Positions 26,326-35,939 of a stretch of DNA of 64,000 bases are shown here, piece after piece. The notes under the pieces are model-generated. The model did not search any database and was not told the origin of the DNA. It worked only from the letters and a program-made list of their open reading frames with translations. Origin of the DNA: an uncultured Flavobacteriaceae bacterium. GTDB taxonomy: Bacteria > Bacteroidota > Bacteroidia > Flavobacteriales > Flavobacteriaceae. The stretch lies in NCBI GenBank assembly GCA_947493175.1, contig CANLQD010000005.1, positions 62,001 to 126,000 on the forward strand. Reading direction: 5' to 3'. Both the position numbers and the translations under genes were made by a program. The first letter of the stretch is position 1. Each line of letters starts with the position of its first letter.

Positions 26326-28620
26326 TCAACCGCCTGTTTTTGCCTTTTTCCGTTTTTCCCGTTCCTGTGCGTCGATAACCGCAACCGCCGTCATATTTAC
26401 CATTTCATCAACACTGGCCCCCAACTGTAAAATATGCACCGACTTTCGCAAACCGACCATGATAGGACCAATAGAATCGGAACCGTTCAATTCTTTCAAC
26501 AGCTTGTACGTAATATTGGCTGCCTCCAAATTGGGGAAAATCAGGGTATTTACCTTTTTTCCGGCCAATTTTGAAAAAGGAAACTGACTTTGGTGGAGTT
26601 CCCTATTCAACGCAAAATCGATTTGAATCTCCCCATCGACAACCAAGTCGGGATTGCTGGCGTGTAGGATGCGTAACGCCTCTCTCACCTTGGTAGCATT
26701 CGGATGTGTGGAAGAACCAAAATTAGCGTAGGACAACAAGGCAAGAACTGGATCAAAACCAAAAGTCGAAGCAACATTTGCCGTCATCTGTGCAATTTCG
26801 GCGATTTCTTCGGCATTGGGATCAATATTGATGGAAGTATCCGCCAAAAACAAAGGTCCTCTCGAGGTAATCATAATATTGACAGTAGATACCCGTTTGA
26901 CATTCGCAGCCCTTCCAATAACCTCGAAAATAGGTTTTACGACCGTTGGATATGCGCGGGAGTACCCTGAAATCATGCCGTCGGCATCGCCTTCCAGAAC
27001 CATCATTGCCCCAAAATAATTACGTTCCCTCATTTTTATCTTGGCACTAAAAAGTGTAGTTCCGCTTCGGTGTCTTTTTTCCCAAAACTTGGTGGCATAA
27101 CGAAGTCGCATCACATGCGACTCTTCATCGCTTGGATCAATGATGGTTACATCGGCATCAAACTCAAGTTCTTTTTTTAGTTCGGAGATGATCTCTTTGT
27201 TCCCTAGTAAAATGGGCGCCGCAATACCTTCATCATGAGCGATTTGGGCAGCTTTTAATACATCTATCTGATCGGCTTCGGCAAACACGATCCGCTTCGC
27301 ATTCACTCTTGCCCTTCTATGTAAGAGTCGTACGACCTTATTGTCATTTCCTGAACGTTGTAGCAATTCTTCCCGATAGCGGTCCCAATCTTCGATCGGG
27401 GCCTTGGCCACACCGCTATCCATGGCTGCTTTGGCAACTGCGGGCGGAATCTCGGCGATCAATCGTTGGTCAAAGGGTTTGGGAATGATATAATCGGTAC
27501 CAAAGGTAAGCCTGGTCTCCCCATAGGCAATATTCACTTGCTCTGGAACGGGTTCTCGGGTCAAGGCAGCCAACGCCTTTACCGCGGCCATTTTCATCTC
27601 CTCATTAATGGTGGTCGCCCTAACATCGAGTGCGCCCCGGAATATAAAAGGAAAACCCAATACATTGTTCACCTGATTCGGGTGGTCAGAGCGGCCTGTC
27701 GCCATGATAATGTCTTTTCTGGTCTTTACGGCCAGGTCATACTTAATTTCTGGGTCTGGATTGGCCATGGCGAATACAATAGGGTCTTTGGCCATACTGA
27801 GAAGCATTTCCGTACTTACGATATCGGCGATGGAAAGCCCGATAAATACATCGGCATCCTTCATAGCCTCTGCCAGTGTATTTATCTTTCTATCGGTGGC
27901 AAACTCCATTTTTGAAGCCGAAAGGTTTTCCGCATCTTTACGGATAACACCCTTGCTATCCAACATTACAATGTTTGCCGCTTTTGCACCGAATGACTTA
28001 TAGAGCTTCGTACAGGAAACAGCCGCAGCTCCTGCCCCACTAATAACGATTCTTACATCTTCGATTTTCTTTTGTGCCAATTCCAGTGCATTCAACAAGG
28101 CGGCAGCCGAGATAATCGCGGTGCCGTGTTGATCGTCGTGCATTACCGGAATATCCAGTTCTTTCTTTAAGCGCCTTTCAATTTCAAAAGCTTCCGGAGC
28201 CTTAATATCTTCCAGATTAATTCCTCCAAAAGTGGGAGCGATCATCTTGACCGTTTCTATAAACTTATCTACATCCTTGGTATCGACCTCGATGTCCATG
28301 CTATCGATATCGGCAAAAATTTTAAAGAGGAGGCTCTTTCCCTCCATGACCGGTTTGGAGGCTTCAGGACCGATATCGCCCAATCCTAAAACCGCTGTAC
28401 CATTACTGATAACGGCTACCAAGTTACCTTTGGCAGTATATCTATAAACATTGTCGGTCTCCTTGGCAATTTCGAGGCAAGGTTCTGCGACTCCCGGAGA
28501 ATAGGCCAAGGCAAGATCTCTTTGGGTAGCATAGGGTTTGGTGGGTACAATTTTGATTTTACCGGGCTGGGGCTTGGCATGATATATTAAAGCCTCCCGT
28601 CGCTGCTTACTCTTGCTCAT
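26326..28620 (-). CDS. maeB: NADP-dependent malic enzyme with C-terminal phosphotransacetylase-like domain
   Basis: Oxidative decarboxylation of malate to pyruvate with NADP reduction. The N-terminal malic enzyme domain (about residues 1-430) shows LALAYSPGVAEPC, ISNGTAVLGLGDIG, MHDDQHGTAI, a GAGAAAVSC nucleotide-binding loop and MANPDPEI. The C-terminal half (about 435-755) is the catalytically inactive-type phosphate acetyl/butyryltransferase domain used for allosteric control, including FADTSINIDPNAEE-like sequence and RPTVGL-equivalent positions. At 764 residues it matches E. coli MaeB-type enzymes. A TAAATTTG box sits 20 bases upstream. Together with pckA in this window it serves C4-to-C3 carbon flux. 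Confidence 0.96.
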   Translation of the reverse strand: MSKSKQRREALIYHAKPQPGKIKIVPTKPYATQRDLALAYSPGVAEPCLEIAKETDNVYRYTAKGNLVAVISNGTAVLGLGDIGPEASKPVMEGKSLLFKIFADIDSMDIEVDTKDVDKFIETVKMIAPTFGGINLEDIKAPEAFEIERRLKKELDIPVMHDDQHGTAIISAAALLNALELAQKKIEDVRIVISGAGAAAVSCTKLYKSFGAKAANIVMLDSKGVIRKDAENLSASKMEFATDRKINTLAEAMKDADVFIGLSIADIVSTEMLLSMAKDPIVFAMANPDPEIKYDLAVKTRKDIIMATGRSDHPNQVNNVLGFPFIFRGALDVRATTINEEMKMAAVKALAALTREPVPEQVNIAYGETRLTFGTDYIIPKPFDQRLIAEIPPAVAKAAMDSGVAKAPIEDWDRYREELLQRSGNDNKVVRLLHRRARVNAKRIVFAEADQIDVLKAAQIAHDEGIAAPILLGNKEIISELKKELEFDADVTIIDPSDEESHVMRLRYATKFWEKRHRSGTTLFSAKIKMRERNYFGAMMVLEGDADGMISGYSRAYPTVVKPIFEVIGRAANVKRVSTVNIMITSRGPLFLADTSINIDPNAEEIAEIAQMTANVASTFGFDPVLALLSYANFGSSTHPNATKVREALRILHASNPDLVVDGEIQIDFALNRELHQSQFPFSKLAGKKVNTLIFPNLEAANITYKLLKELNGSDSIGPIMVGLRKSVHILQLGASVDEMVNMTAVAVIDAQEREKRKKAKTGG

Positions 28621-28639
28621 GTAATTTGATTTTGGTAAG

Positions 28640-28647
28640 CAAATTTA
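28640..28647 (-). promoter_or_regulatory. Candidate -7 promoter element for maeB
   Basis: TAAATTTG on the minus strand, 20 bases before the maeB start codon. A TTG at the usual distance is missing (the nearest is 27 bases away), so the call is partial. Confidence 0.4.
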
Positions 28648-28668
28648 GGGGTATTGTTTGGAATAAAA

Positions 28669-28696
28669 GAGGTTCAAGGTTCAAAGTTCAATAACC
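28669..28696. repeat. Short tandem GTTCAA-type repeat
   Basis: Three consecutive copies of a 7-8 base unit (GGTTCAA, GGTTCAAA, GTTCAATA) just upstream of maeB. The same type of unit is seen in degenerate form near 18130-18215. Confidence 0.45.
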
Positions 28697-28800
28697 TATA
28701 ATGCGTAGTATTCTCGAATGTACTTTATTAAATCACAAAGATTTGCTTTCAAAAACTACTTTTCAAATTTAAAAGCTAAGGTCATGGCGAAATTAAGGTT

Positions 28801-30123
28801 CTATTGCGTTTCTTCTTTGGTTTTTTTCACGTTCAGTCTTAAGGCCAGGACGGCAGCAACGATAAAAAAGACCCCGGCGAACAACATGGCATTCACAGCA
28901 TTGCCCCCTAAAAGGTTTTTAAAAATAGGCCCGAATGTAAGTGTCTCTATTCCCATAGGAATTACGATCATCATATTTAAGATGCCCATATAAACCCCTC
29001 TTCGTTCTTGGGGCACTATTTTGGATACCATGGTATAAGGAATCCCCATCATAGCGGCCCAACCGATACCAAATAATACCATTGGGAATAGTACGTATAC
29101 CGGATCTGCTATGTACGGAATCGATAGCAAGGCCAAGCCAGTACCAAACAAGCTAATGGCATAAATCTTCTTTCCCCCAAACTTTAAGGTGAGCGGTACC
29201 AGCATCAAAGCCACTACCACTGTGGCAATATTGTAGGTGGTGCTCATTTTAGCAGCCTGTGCAGCTGCCTCCGACAGCCCGTAACCCATTGTAGTCCTGA
29301 AAAGAGGTGTGATAAACTGCCAATAGACGAACAGCGCATACCATTGAAACAGATACACTGCCGAGAGTTTCCACATAAATTTGGGCATCTCCTTTACTGC
29401 ATTTGAAATCTCTACAAAGGGCATCTTAAACCGCTCTGAGAATGGCATTGCCTTATGGGAATTGATTTCGGCCAACTCTTCATCGGAAGGTGGAATTTCG
29501 GGAGTCTTTAACACGGACCACAAAATAGTGGTCACCGATAAAAAAGCCCCGATAAAGAACGAATAATAAAGCCAAGTTGGAATAGTACCCGCAGTCTCCA
29601 CCGTTTCTCCCCCGAACCAATCTTGAAATAAGAAAATAGAGGCGTTCGCAAGAACAATCCCGGCGCCAACGAACAAACTTTGCATCTGGTATCCCAAACT
29701 CAGTTGTTTCTCCGGTAATTTATCCCCGACAAAGGCACGATAGGGCTCCATAGCCATATTATTGCCTACATCCAAAATCCACAAGAGACCAACGGCAAAC
29801 CAGAGCACCGGACTTAACGGAAAAGCGAACAGACACATGCTACCAATGATGGCCCCGATTAGAAAAAAGGGTTTACGCCTACCCCATCTTGGAGACCAGG
29901 TCTTATCGGAAATTGCACCTATAATAGGCTGTACAATGAGGCCTGTAACGGGACCGGCGATATTCAAAATAGGCAACATATCTTCGGGCGCCCCTAAAAA
30001 CAAAAAAACAGGATTAATAGCCGTCTGCTGAAGTCCAAAGCTGAACTGGATTCCCAAAAATCCTACATTCATATTAAAAATCTGCCAAAAACTAAGGGTT
30101 GGTTTCTTAATTACATTCATCAT
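28801..30123 (-). CDS. MFS transporter, SLC45/sugar type
   Basis: A 12-helix major facilitator protein (about 440 residues from the ATG at 30123). The open frame extends upstream to 30207, but the family start lies at MMNVIKKPTLSFWQIFNMNVGFLGIQFSFG. The loop between helices 2 and 3 has the SLC45-like SDKTWSPRWGRRKPFF, matching D-K-x-x-x-x-x-G-R-R-K/R-P, and the second half has VPQERRGVYMG. Flavobacterial members of this group often import oligosaccharides such as maltodextrins, but here no glycoside hydrolase or susCD genes are adjacent, so the substrate is open. A LacI-type operator-like sequence lies about 100 bases upstream. Confidence 0.88.
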   Translation of the reverse strand: MMNVIKKPTLSFWQIFNMNVGFLGIQFSFGLQQTAINPVFLFLGAPEDMLPILNIAGPVTGLIVQPIIGAISDKTWSPRWGRRKPFFLIGAIIGSMCLFAFPLSPVLWFAVGLLWILDVGNNMAMEPYRAFVGDKLPEKQLSLGYQMQSLFVGAGIVLANASIFLFQDWFGGETVETAGTIPTWLYYSFFIGAFLSVTTILWSVLKTPEIPPSDEELAEINSHKAMPFSERFKMPFVEISNAVKEMPKFMWKLSAVYLFQWYALFVYWQFITPLFRTTMGYGLSEAAAQAAKMSTTYNIATVVVALMLVPLTLKFGGKKIYAISLFGTGLALLSIPYIADPVYVLFPMVLFGIGWAAMMGIPYTMVSKIVPQERRGVYMGILNMMIVIPMGIETLTFGPIFKNLLGGNAVNAMLFAGVFFIVAAVLALRLNVKKTKEETQ

Positions 30124-30218
30124 AAGGGGACGGTATGGTCGATTTATTTGGCTAACAATATAGCATTTTAAAGTATGTTTTGATGAAAACTTAACAACAA
30201 AAAGCACACTTTTTTGAA

Positions 30219-30232
30219 TGAAAACGTTTGAA
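30219..30232. promoter_or_regulatory. Candidate LacI-family operator upstream of the MFS transporter
   Basis: TGAAAACGTTTGAA contains the AAACGTTT core palindrome of LacI/GalR-family operators. It is directly followed by a second palindrome, GAAAAGCTTTC, at 30230-30240. It is about 96 bases upstream of the transporter start. No LacI-type regulator gene is in the window. Confidence 0.35.
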
Positions 30233-30346
30233 AAGCTTTCAAGCCTTCCCTAGTTTAAGAAACCTTTGGGGGATTTTGCGAACGAACCTCCCGTATTCCC
30301 TCCTCAAGGAAGTAACTATTTTTGTATGAGAAAGTACGGGGTAGCG

Positions 30347-31267
30347 CTATTTTACAAAATCGATGTTCCGTTTTAACCCTGAAAATTTAGTTCGTTTTAC
30401 CGCCGACTTCTTAAATACCTTTCTAAAGACATCCTCGGTAATTTCTTCCCAGTCCTTTTTGGTCATTGATAGTAGTTCTGGATGCGGGTCGAACAACGGT
30501 TCCCGATGCGATTTTGAAAAACGGTTCCATGGGCAAACATCCTGACAAACGTCACAGCCAAAAACCCAATCATCTAACTTGCCTTTGAATTCCTGAGGAA
30601 TCTCGTTCTTCAACTCAATGGTGAAGTACGAAATGCATTTGCTACCATCGACCACATAAGGTTCCACGATAGCCTGTGTCGGACAGGCATCGATACAGGC
30701 AGTACAGGTACCGCAATGGTCGGTAACGGGCGTATCATATTCCAACTCCAAATCAACGACCAACTCTGCGATAAAGTAAAACGAACCTACCTGTTGTGTT
30801 AACAAATTGCTGTGTTTGCCAATCCAACCCAAACCGGACTTGGCCGCCCATGCCTTGTCAAGTACAGGGGCCGAATCTACAAAAGCACGACCGTTGACCT
30901 CTCCGATTTCCTCGGAAATAAACTGCTGCAATTGCCTAAGTTTGGATTTGATAACATGATGATAATCTTGCCCGTAGGCATATTTAGAAATTTTATATGA
31001 GCCTTTTGTCTGCTCTTTCTGTGGATGGTAATTCAGTAATAAGGAAATGACCGATTTGGACCCTTCGACCAGTAAACGGGGGTCTAATCGTTTATCGAAA
31101 TGGTTCTCCATATACCCCATTTCGCCGTGCATGTTGTTCTTTAACCAAGATTCCAATCGGGGTGCCTCTTCCTCCAAAAAATCGGCCTTTGAAATACCGC
31201 ATGACAAAAAACCAAGGCGCTTCGCTTCGGTTTTGATGAGTTGGGTGTAACGTTCCGACCTATTCAT
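30347..31267 (-). CDS. queG: Epoxyqueuosine reductase QueG
   Basis: Catalyses the last step of queuosine synthesis in tRNA: cobalamin-dependent reduction of epoxyqueuosine. The N-terminal half binds the B12 cofactor and holds the catalytic Asp in RAFVDSAPVLDKAWA (Asp131). Two [4Fe-4S] clusters are formed by CGTCTACIDACP (Cys185, 188, 191, 195) and CDVCQDVCPWN (Cys238, 241, 245) plus Cys211. At 306 residues it lacks the C-terminal HEAT-like extension of longer QueG proteins. It is an isolated minus-strand gene, divergent from the natA-like gene. Confidence 0.95.
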   Translation of the reverse strand: MNRSERYTQLIKTEAKRLGFLSCGISKADFLEEEAPRLESWLKNNMHGEMGYMENHFDKRLDPRLLVEGSKSVISLLLNYHPQKEQTKGSYKISKYAYGQDYHHVIKSKLRQLQQFISEEIGEVNGRAFVDSAPVLDKAWAAKSGLGWIGKHSNLLTQQVGSFYFIAELVVDLELEYDTPVTDHCGTCTACIDACPTQAIVEPYVVDGSKCISYFTIELKNEIPQEFKGKLDDWVFGCDVCQDVCPWNRFSKSHREPLFDPHPELLSMTKKDWEEITEDVFRKVFKKSAVKRTKFSGLKRNIDFVK

Positions 31268-31462
31268 TCTTTGGACAAGATACGATGATTACATCATATA
31301 GGACGCTTACACTCTTTAATCGGGTTCACGACTAGCGTACCATTAACATACATCATTCGCCGTTTGCCATTTACCGATTACCGTTTGTCATAATATCGTT
31401 CGAAATCTTGTAACATTTTCAGATTTTTGACTCTAACAAGCTATAGCTAATTCAACCTCTTT

Positions 31463-32218
31463 ATGATTGAACTAAAAAATCTGACAAAATCCTTTAGCGT
31501 GAAAACCGGGAAAGGATTCAAGAAAGAAATAACCACTGTGAATGCGGTCGACAATGTTTCTTTTACATGCAAACCTGGAAGGATATTTTCGTTGCTCGGC
31601 CCTAACGGTGCGGGCAAAACTACCACACTGCGTATGATCGCCGGCATCATTAACCCTACTTCAGGGACCGCCATTGTTGATGGCGTTGATATCTCAAATG
31701 GCAACGATGCCGTAAAAAAGCGCATTGGATTTTTAACCGGTTCAACCGGACTTTATGAGCGTTTAAACCCAGATGAAACAATAGACTTCTTTGGAAAAGT
31801 ATACAAATTACCTTCTTCCGAACTGCAAGAACGAAAAGAATATTTATTTGAAAAGTTAGGAATCAATGCGTTCCGCAAAAAACGAGTTGGTCAAATGAGT
31901 ACGGGCATGAAACAGAAGGTATCGATTGCCCGGACCTTGATTCACGACCCCGAGGTGCTCATATTCGACGAACCCACCTCTGGTCTTGATGTCATTACGG
32001 CAGATAGCATTATTGACTTGATACGGGAATCCAAAGAAAGCAACAAAACCGTCATCTTTTCTTCGCACATTATGAGTGAGGTCGACTTGTTGTGCGATGA
32101 CTTGGCCATCATTAGCAAGGGCGCTATTATCTACAATGATTCTTTTGACCATTTCAAAAAAGAAATGACCGCCAAAAACCTTACCCAAGAATTTATCAAC
32201 CGCGTTAACCAATCTTAG
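31463..32218 (+). CDS. ABC transporter ATP-binding protein, NatA-like
   Basis: ATPase of a NatAB-type exporter. Walker A is GPNGAGKTT (Lys52), the signature is MSTGMKQKVSIARTL, and Walker B is VLIFDEPTSGLD, followed by SSHIMSEVDLLCD. The N-terminus carries a small insertion (VKTGKGFKKEITTVNAVDN) as in NatA proteins. At 251 residues it is standard. It is separated by 3 bases from the permease gene, so the two are translated together. In Bacillus NatAB exports sodium, but assignment of substrate here is only by analogy. Confidence 0.92.
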   Translation: MIELKNLTKSFSVKTGKGFKKEITTVNAVDNVSFTCKPGRIFSLLGPNGAGKTTTLRMIAGIINPTSGTAIVDGVDISNGNDAVKKRIGFLTGSTGLYERLNPDETIDFFGKVYKLPSSELQERKEYLFEKLGINAFRKKRVGQMSTGMKQKVSIARTLIHDPEVLIFDEPTSGLDVITADSIIDLIRESKESNKTVIFSSHIMSEVDLLCDDLAIISKGAIIYNDSFDHFKKEMTAKNLTQEFINRVNQS

Positions 32219-32221
32219 GCC

Positions 32222-33400
32222 ATGAACGATTTACTACTTATCATCAAAAAAGAACTGTCCGAGCTATTGAGGGACAAGAAGACCATTATCAATTCGATTG
32301 TATTACCCACCTTATTGGTACCTATTCTCATATTCGGGGCCATTAAAGTCACCGAGCTGATCAACAAAAACGAAAAACAAAAATCGGTTAAAATTGGTTT
32401 GGTCAATGCACCACAAAACTTTGTAGATATCGTTAGGAACGATACATTGAACAAAATAACCAACTACGATGCCGCTATCGATTTTAAAACGTTGATCGAT
32501 GAGGGAACCATACAAACCGCGGTAGTTTTCCCACTCGATTGGGAACAACAGATGGATAGCCTTACGACAAGTACCGTGCAGATTTATCGAAACGGAACCA
32601 AAGATAATGTGAACAAAAGAGTGTCTAGCATGTTGGAAACCTACAACACCCGATTGAAGGAACAACGCATTGCACAACTGCAGATTCCTGTTGAGAAAAT
32701 GACTCCGTTTCAAGAAAACTATATCGAGGTTGGCGAACAAAAAGAGCTCATCGGAAAACGCATTGGTGGCTTTATTCCCTACCTCTTTATTTTGACCATG
32801 TGGGGCGGTTGTTTGTTGGCGGCAATTGATTTGGTAACGGGTGAAAAAGAACGCAAAACCATCGAAACTACCCTGTCGTTGCCCATTTCCAAATTCAAGG
32901 TATTACTGGGAAAAGCCATTGTGGCCTCTATCTTGGGGTTTATTCCTGCGGTACTGAACTTGGTCGGGCTTATCGCCGGCCTTAAGTTGTTTGATGGCAT
33001 CCCCGACACCCTCAAACTAGCCATTAACGAAATGCTCAACTTTCAATCTGTTACGATGATCATGCTCTTATTGATTCCGTTTGCCTTGTTTTTAGCAGGC
33101 TTTATCATTGCTTTGGTAGCAGGGGCAACCACTTTTAAAGAAGCCCAAAGCAAGGCTACCCCGATTATCATGTTAATCATTATTCCCCTAGTGTTGGCAA
33201 TGATGCCCGGCATTGAACTCACTTGGGCAACCGTACCCGTTCCCGTGTTGAACATTGGTTTGGGCGTAAAGGAAATCATGGCGGGCACTATCGACATGCT
33301 ACAATATGTGGCCATATTGCTTTCGCTGATTGCCTTTGCCGTGACAGCCATTTATTTCAGCTACAAAAAGTTTTCAGATGAAAATGCAATTTTAAAGTAA
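32222..33400 (+). CDS. ABC transporter permease, NatB/ABC-2 type
   Basis: Inner-membrane partner of the preceding ATPase. It has the ABC-2 architecture: one N-terminal helix (about residues 22-42), a ~140-residue extracytoplasmic domain, and six C-terminal helices (from about 180 to 385). NatB/CPBP-like features include VTGEKERKTIETTLSLPISKFKVLLGKA. The length is 392 residues. No further gene follows on this strand, and the next gene (P450) is convergent with 103 bases between them. Confidence 0.9.
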   Translation: MNDLLLIIKKELSELLRDKKTIINSIVLPTLLVPILIFGAIKVTELINKNEKQKSVKIGLVNAPQNFVDIVRNDTLNKITNYDAAIDFKTLIDEGTIQTAVVFPLDWEQQMDSLTTSTVQIYRNGTKDNVNKRVSSMLETYNTRLKEQRIAQLQIPVEKMTPFQENYIEVGEQKELIGKRIGGFIPYLFILTMWGGCLLAAIDLVTGEKERKTIETTLSLPISKFKVLLGKAIVASILGFIPAVLNLVGLIAGLKLFDGIPDTLKLAINEMLNFQSVTMIMLLLIPFALFLAGFIIALVAGATTFKEAQSKATPIIMLIIIPLVLAMMPGIELTWATVPVPVLNIGLGVKEIMAGTIDMLQYVAILLSLIAFAVTAIYFSYKKFSDENAILK

Positions 33401-33503
33401 ACCTAAATACGAAAAAACAAACTGTTTCAGAACCTAGGAACATTACTTTTTTGGCTATTTCGTCGGCAAGCTTGGGGATAAGCCTATCAAAACATGCGGG
33501 GCA

Positions 33504-34886
33504 CTACTTCCGTGCTACAAAGGTTACAGGAACTTTACTAGGTTTTAGGGAGATAAGGGGGTTTAAAGCTACATCGTTCAAAGAAGATGTCAACCTAAAA
33601 TGCTTCACCAAGGTCGCAACGGTCATGATCATTTCATACATGGCAAAATTATTGCCAACACACATACGCGGACCCGCCCCAAAGGGAAAATAGTAGTCCG
33701 AAAAGTCCTTTTTATTTTCCGGATGAAAACGTTCGGGCTTAAAATCGTTCGGGTCTTCCCAAAATGCTGCATGTCGATGTAACTCGTACATGCTCATGAG
33801 CCAAATGGTACGTTTTTTAAAACTATGGCCATCAATAGTATCGCTTGCCAAACTCACTCGGTCAATGACATATACCGGCGGATACAATCGCATCGATTCT
33901 TCGATACACTGTTTTGTATACTGTAGTTTTTTGAGCAAGGACATGAAATCTTCCTTCTCGAAATCGACTTGGGTCGTTTCTTGAAATAGTTCCTCCTGAA
34001 TTTCCGGATGTTTGGCCAACAGAAACAGCGTGAAGCTCAAGGTATTCGCTGTGGTTTCATGCCCGGCGGTAAAAAGTATCAAGACCTCATCGATCAATTG
34101 TTTTCGCGACATGGGAGCCCCGTCTTCATATCGGGCTTTCAACAGCATATCCAGTAAGTCGTCTTTCTCCTCCCTGGAATCTACCCGTTCCTGAATAATG
34201 TCATTCAATAACTTTTGTGCATCTTTTGAAAACGCTAGATGGCGATCAATATCCCCTGAAAGATGAAACCACCATTTTAAATAAGGTTGCCGCATCTCTT
34301 TGATGAGCATCTTTTGATTGATTGTTGTAATATCCTGTAGCTTTCGCATACGGTCACGAATATCCCCGGCACTAAAAAGTGATTTGGCCACCACCTGAAA
34401 GGCAAGGTCGCCCATAAGTGGAAATACATCTCTTTCCGCGTTAGGTTGTACTTCTGCCAATTCGGTCGAAATTGCCTCGTACATGATACCGAGCAAACCT
34501 TCCAATTTTTTCTTGTGAAAAGCCGGTTGCACCATTCTACGATGCACCCGCCAGAACTCCCCATTTGATGTCAGCAGTCCGTTTCCGATATATTTGGCCA
34601 GGTCTTTGGTCTGTAAAGACGATTTATGATAGTTCTTATGGTTCTTCTGCAGGATGTATTTAATGGTTTCTGCCTTTCGGGTAAAAACGACCTTGTTTCC
34701 CAAACCAATATTGACCATAAAGGTATCGCCATGCGCCTCAAAATTCTCATGATGAAAAGGTAGCGGGTTGCCCAGAATACGTTTTCGATTTTTGAAAACT
34801 GTAAATTGGGAAACCGTAACCAATGGCTTTTTCATAGCGGGGGATTTTTTTGTTGGAGCCCTTTTTATGGTAGTGGGTGTTTTCAC
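33504..34886 (-). CDS. Cytochrome P450
   Basis: Heme-thiolate monooxygenase. It has the I-helix oxygen-activation motif FTAGHETTANT, the K-helix ExxR in EESMRLYPPV, the PERF element in FKPERFHPEN, and the heme-ligand loop FGAGPRMCVGNNFA with Cys409 as axial ligand. The fold is complete at 460 residues. There is no membrane anchor, so it is a soluble class I-like enzyme that needs separate redox partners; none is encoded nearby. A downstream start at 34835 (MKKPLVTVSQF) would remove a basic, Pro/Thr-rich N-terminal tail. It resembles fatty-acid-type bacterial CYPs (CYP4/CYP102-like core), but the substrate is unknown. It lies 30 bases after ruvB on the same strand. Confidence 0.93.
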   Translation of the reverse strand: MKTPTTIKRAPTKKSPAMKKPLVTVSQFTVFKNRKRILGNPLPFHHENFEAHGDTFMVNIGLGNKVVFTRKAETIKYILQKNHKNYHKSSLQTKDLAKYIGNGLLTSNGEFWRVHRRMVQPAFHKKKLEGLLGIMYEAISTELAEVQPNAERDVFPLMGDLAFQVVAKSLFSAGDIRDRMRKLQDITTINQKMLIKEMRQPYLKWWFHLSGDIDRHLAFSKDAQKLLNDIIQERVDSREEKDDLLDMLLKARYEDGAPMSRKQLIDEVLILFTAGHETTANTLSFTLFLLAKHPEIQEELFQETTQVDFEKEDFMSLLKKLQYTKQCIEESMRLYPPVYVIDRVSLASDTIDGHSFKKRTIWLMSMYELHRHAAFWEDPNDFKPERFHPENKKDFSDYYFPFGAGPRMCVGNNFAMYEMIMTVATLVKHFRLTSSLNDVALNPLISLKPSKVPVTFVARK

Positions 34887-34916
34887 GCCGACAGCTGCTA
34901 TATTTTACATCGATTC

Positions 34917-35939
34917 TTAGAAGAGACCAGGCTGCAACCCACCCTTGATACGCCCCAAATGCTTATAGGCCAGTTCGGTAACCTCACGCCCTCGTGGCGT
35001 ACGCATGATAAAACCTTGTTGTATCAAAAAAGGCTCATATACTTCTTCAATGGTCTCGGCACTTTCTGAAACAGCGGTGGCCAGGGTGGTAATTCCGACC
35101 GGACCACCCTTGAATTTATCAATGATGGTCATCAAAATTTTATTGTCCATTTCATCCAGGCCATGCGCATCTACATTCAGGGCTTGCAAGCCAAACTTCG
35201 AGATTTCCATATCGATCGTGCCATTGCCCTTGATCTGTGCAAAATCGCGCACACGACGTAACAGTGAGTTACAGATACGTGGGGTACCGCGACTACGACC
35301 GGCAATTTCGATGGCCGCATCATGCGCTATCGGGACTTTGAGTATTTCCGCGCTCCGTTCTACAATCGTGGAAAGCAATTCGGTGGAATAATACTGCAAC
35401 CTGCTCTGAATACCAAAACGTGCTCGCATAGGAGAAGTCAAGAGTCCGGAACGGGTCGTAGCTCCTATTAAGGTAAAGGGATTCAAATTGATCTGTACCG
35501 ATCGTGCATTCGGACCGGTCTCGATCATGATATCAATCTTATAATCTTCCATCGCCGAATAGAGATACTCCTCTACCACCGGGCTCAAGCGGTGTATTTC
35601 ATCAATGAACAAGACATCGCGTTCATCTAGATTCGTTAGCAATCCGGCCAAATCACCAGGTTTGTCCAACACCGGTCCCGAGGTAATCTTGATACCGACC
35701 CCCAATTCATTCGCCAAGATATGTGCCAAGGTAGTTTTACCCAATCCTGGAGGCCCATGGAACAGTGTATGATCGAGCGCCTCTCCTCGCTGGTTGGCCG
35801 CTTCGACAAAAACCTTCAAATTTTCCAAAACCTGTTCCTGCCCGGTAAAATCATCAAAGGTAATAGGGCGCAATGCTCTTTCGATATCGAGCTCTTCCCT
35901 TGAAAATCCTTCAGTTGTCGGGTCTAGGTGTTCATTCAT
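34917..35939 (-). CDS. ruvB: RuvB, Holliday junction branch migration ATPase
   Basis: A hexameric AAA+ motor that drives branch migration with RuvA. Walker A is HGPPGLGKTT (Lys68), Walker B is LFIDEIHRL, sensor 1 is GATTRSGLLTSPMRARFG with the trans-acting arginine, and the C-terminal winged-helix DNA-binding domain ends in TPRGREVTELAYKHLG. At 340 residues it is standard. It is often adjacent to the coxA end of the ACIII operon in flavobacteria. Here that synteny is interrupted by the 36.2-42.6 kb block. Confidence 0.97.
   Translation of the reverse strand: MNEHLDPTTEGFSREELDIERALRPITFDDFTGQEQVLENLKVFVEAANQRGEALDHTLFHGPPGLGKTTLAHILANELGVGIKITSGPVLDKPGDLAGLLTNLDERDVLFIDEIHRLSPVVEEYLYSAMEDYKIDIMIETGPNARSVQINLNPFTLIGATTRSGLLTSPMRARFGIQSRLQYYSTELLSTIVERSAEILKVPIAHDAAIEIAGRSRGTPRICNSLLRRVRDFAQIKGNGTIDMEISKFGLQALNVDAHGLDEMDNKILMTIIDKFKGGPVGITTLATAVSESAETIEEVYEPFLIQQGFIMRTPRGREVTELAYKHLGRIKGGLQPGLF

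Noticed and set aside
31340..31400. CCGTTTG direct repeat before the natA-like gene
   Set aside because: Only two copies in a short low-complexity stretch; too weak to call a repeat or regulatory site.
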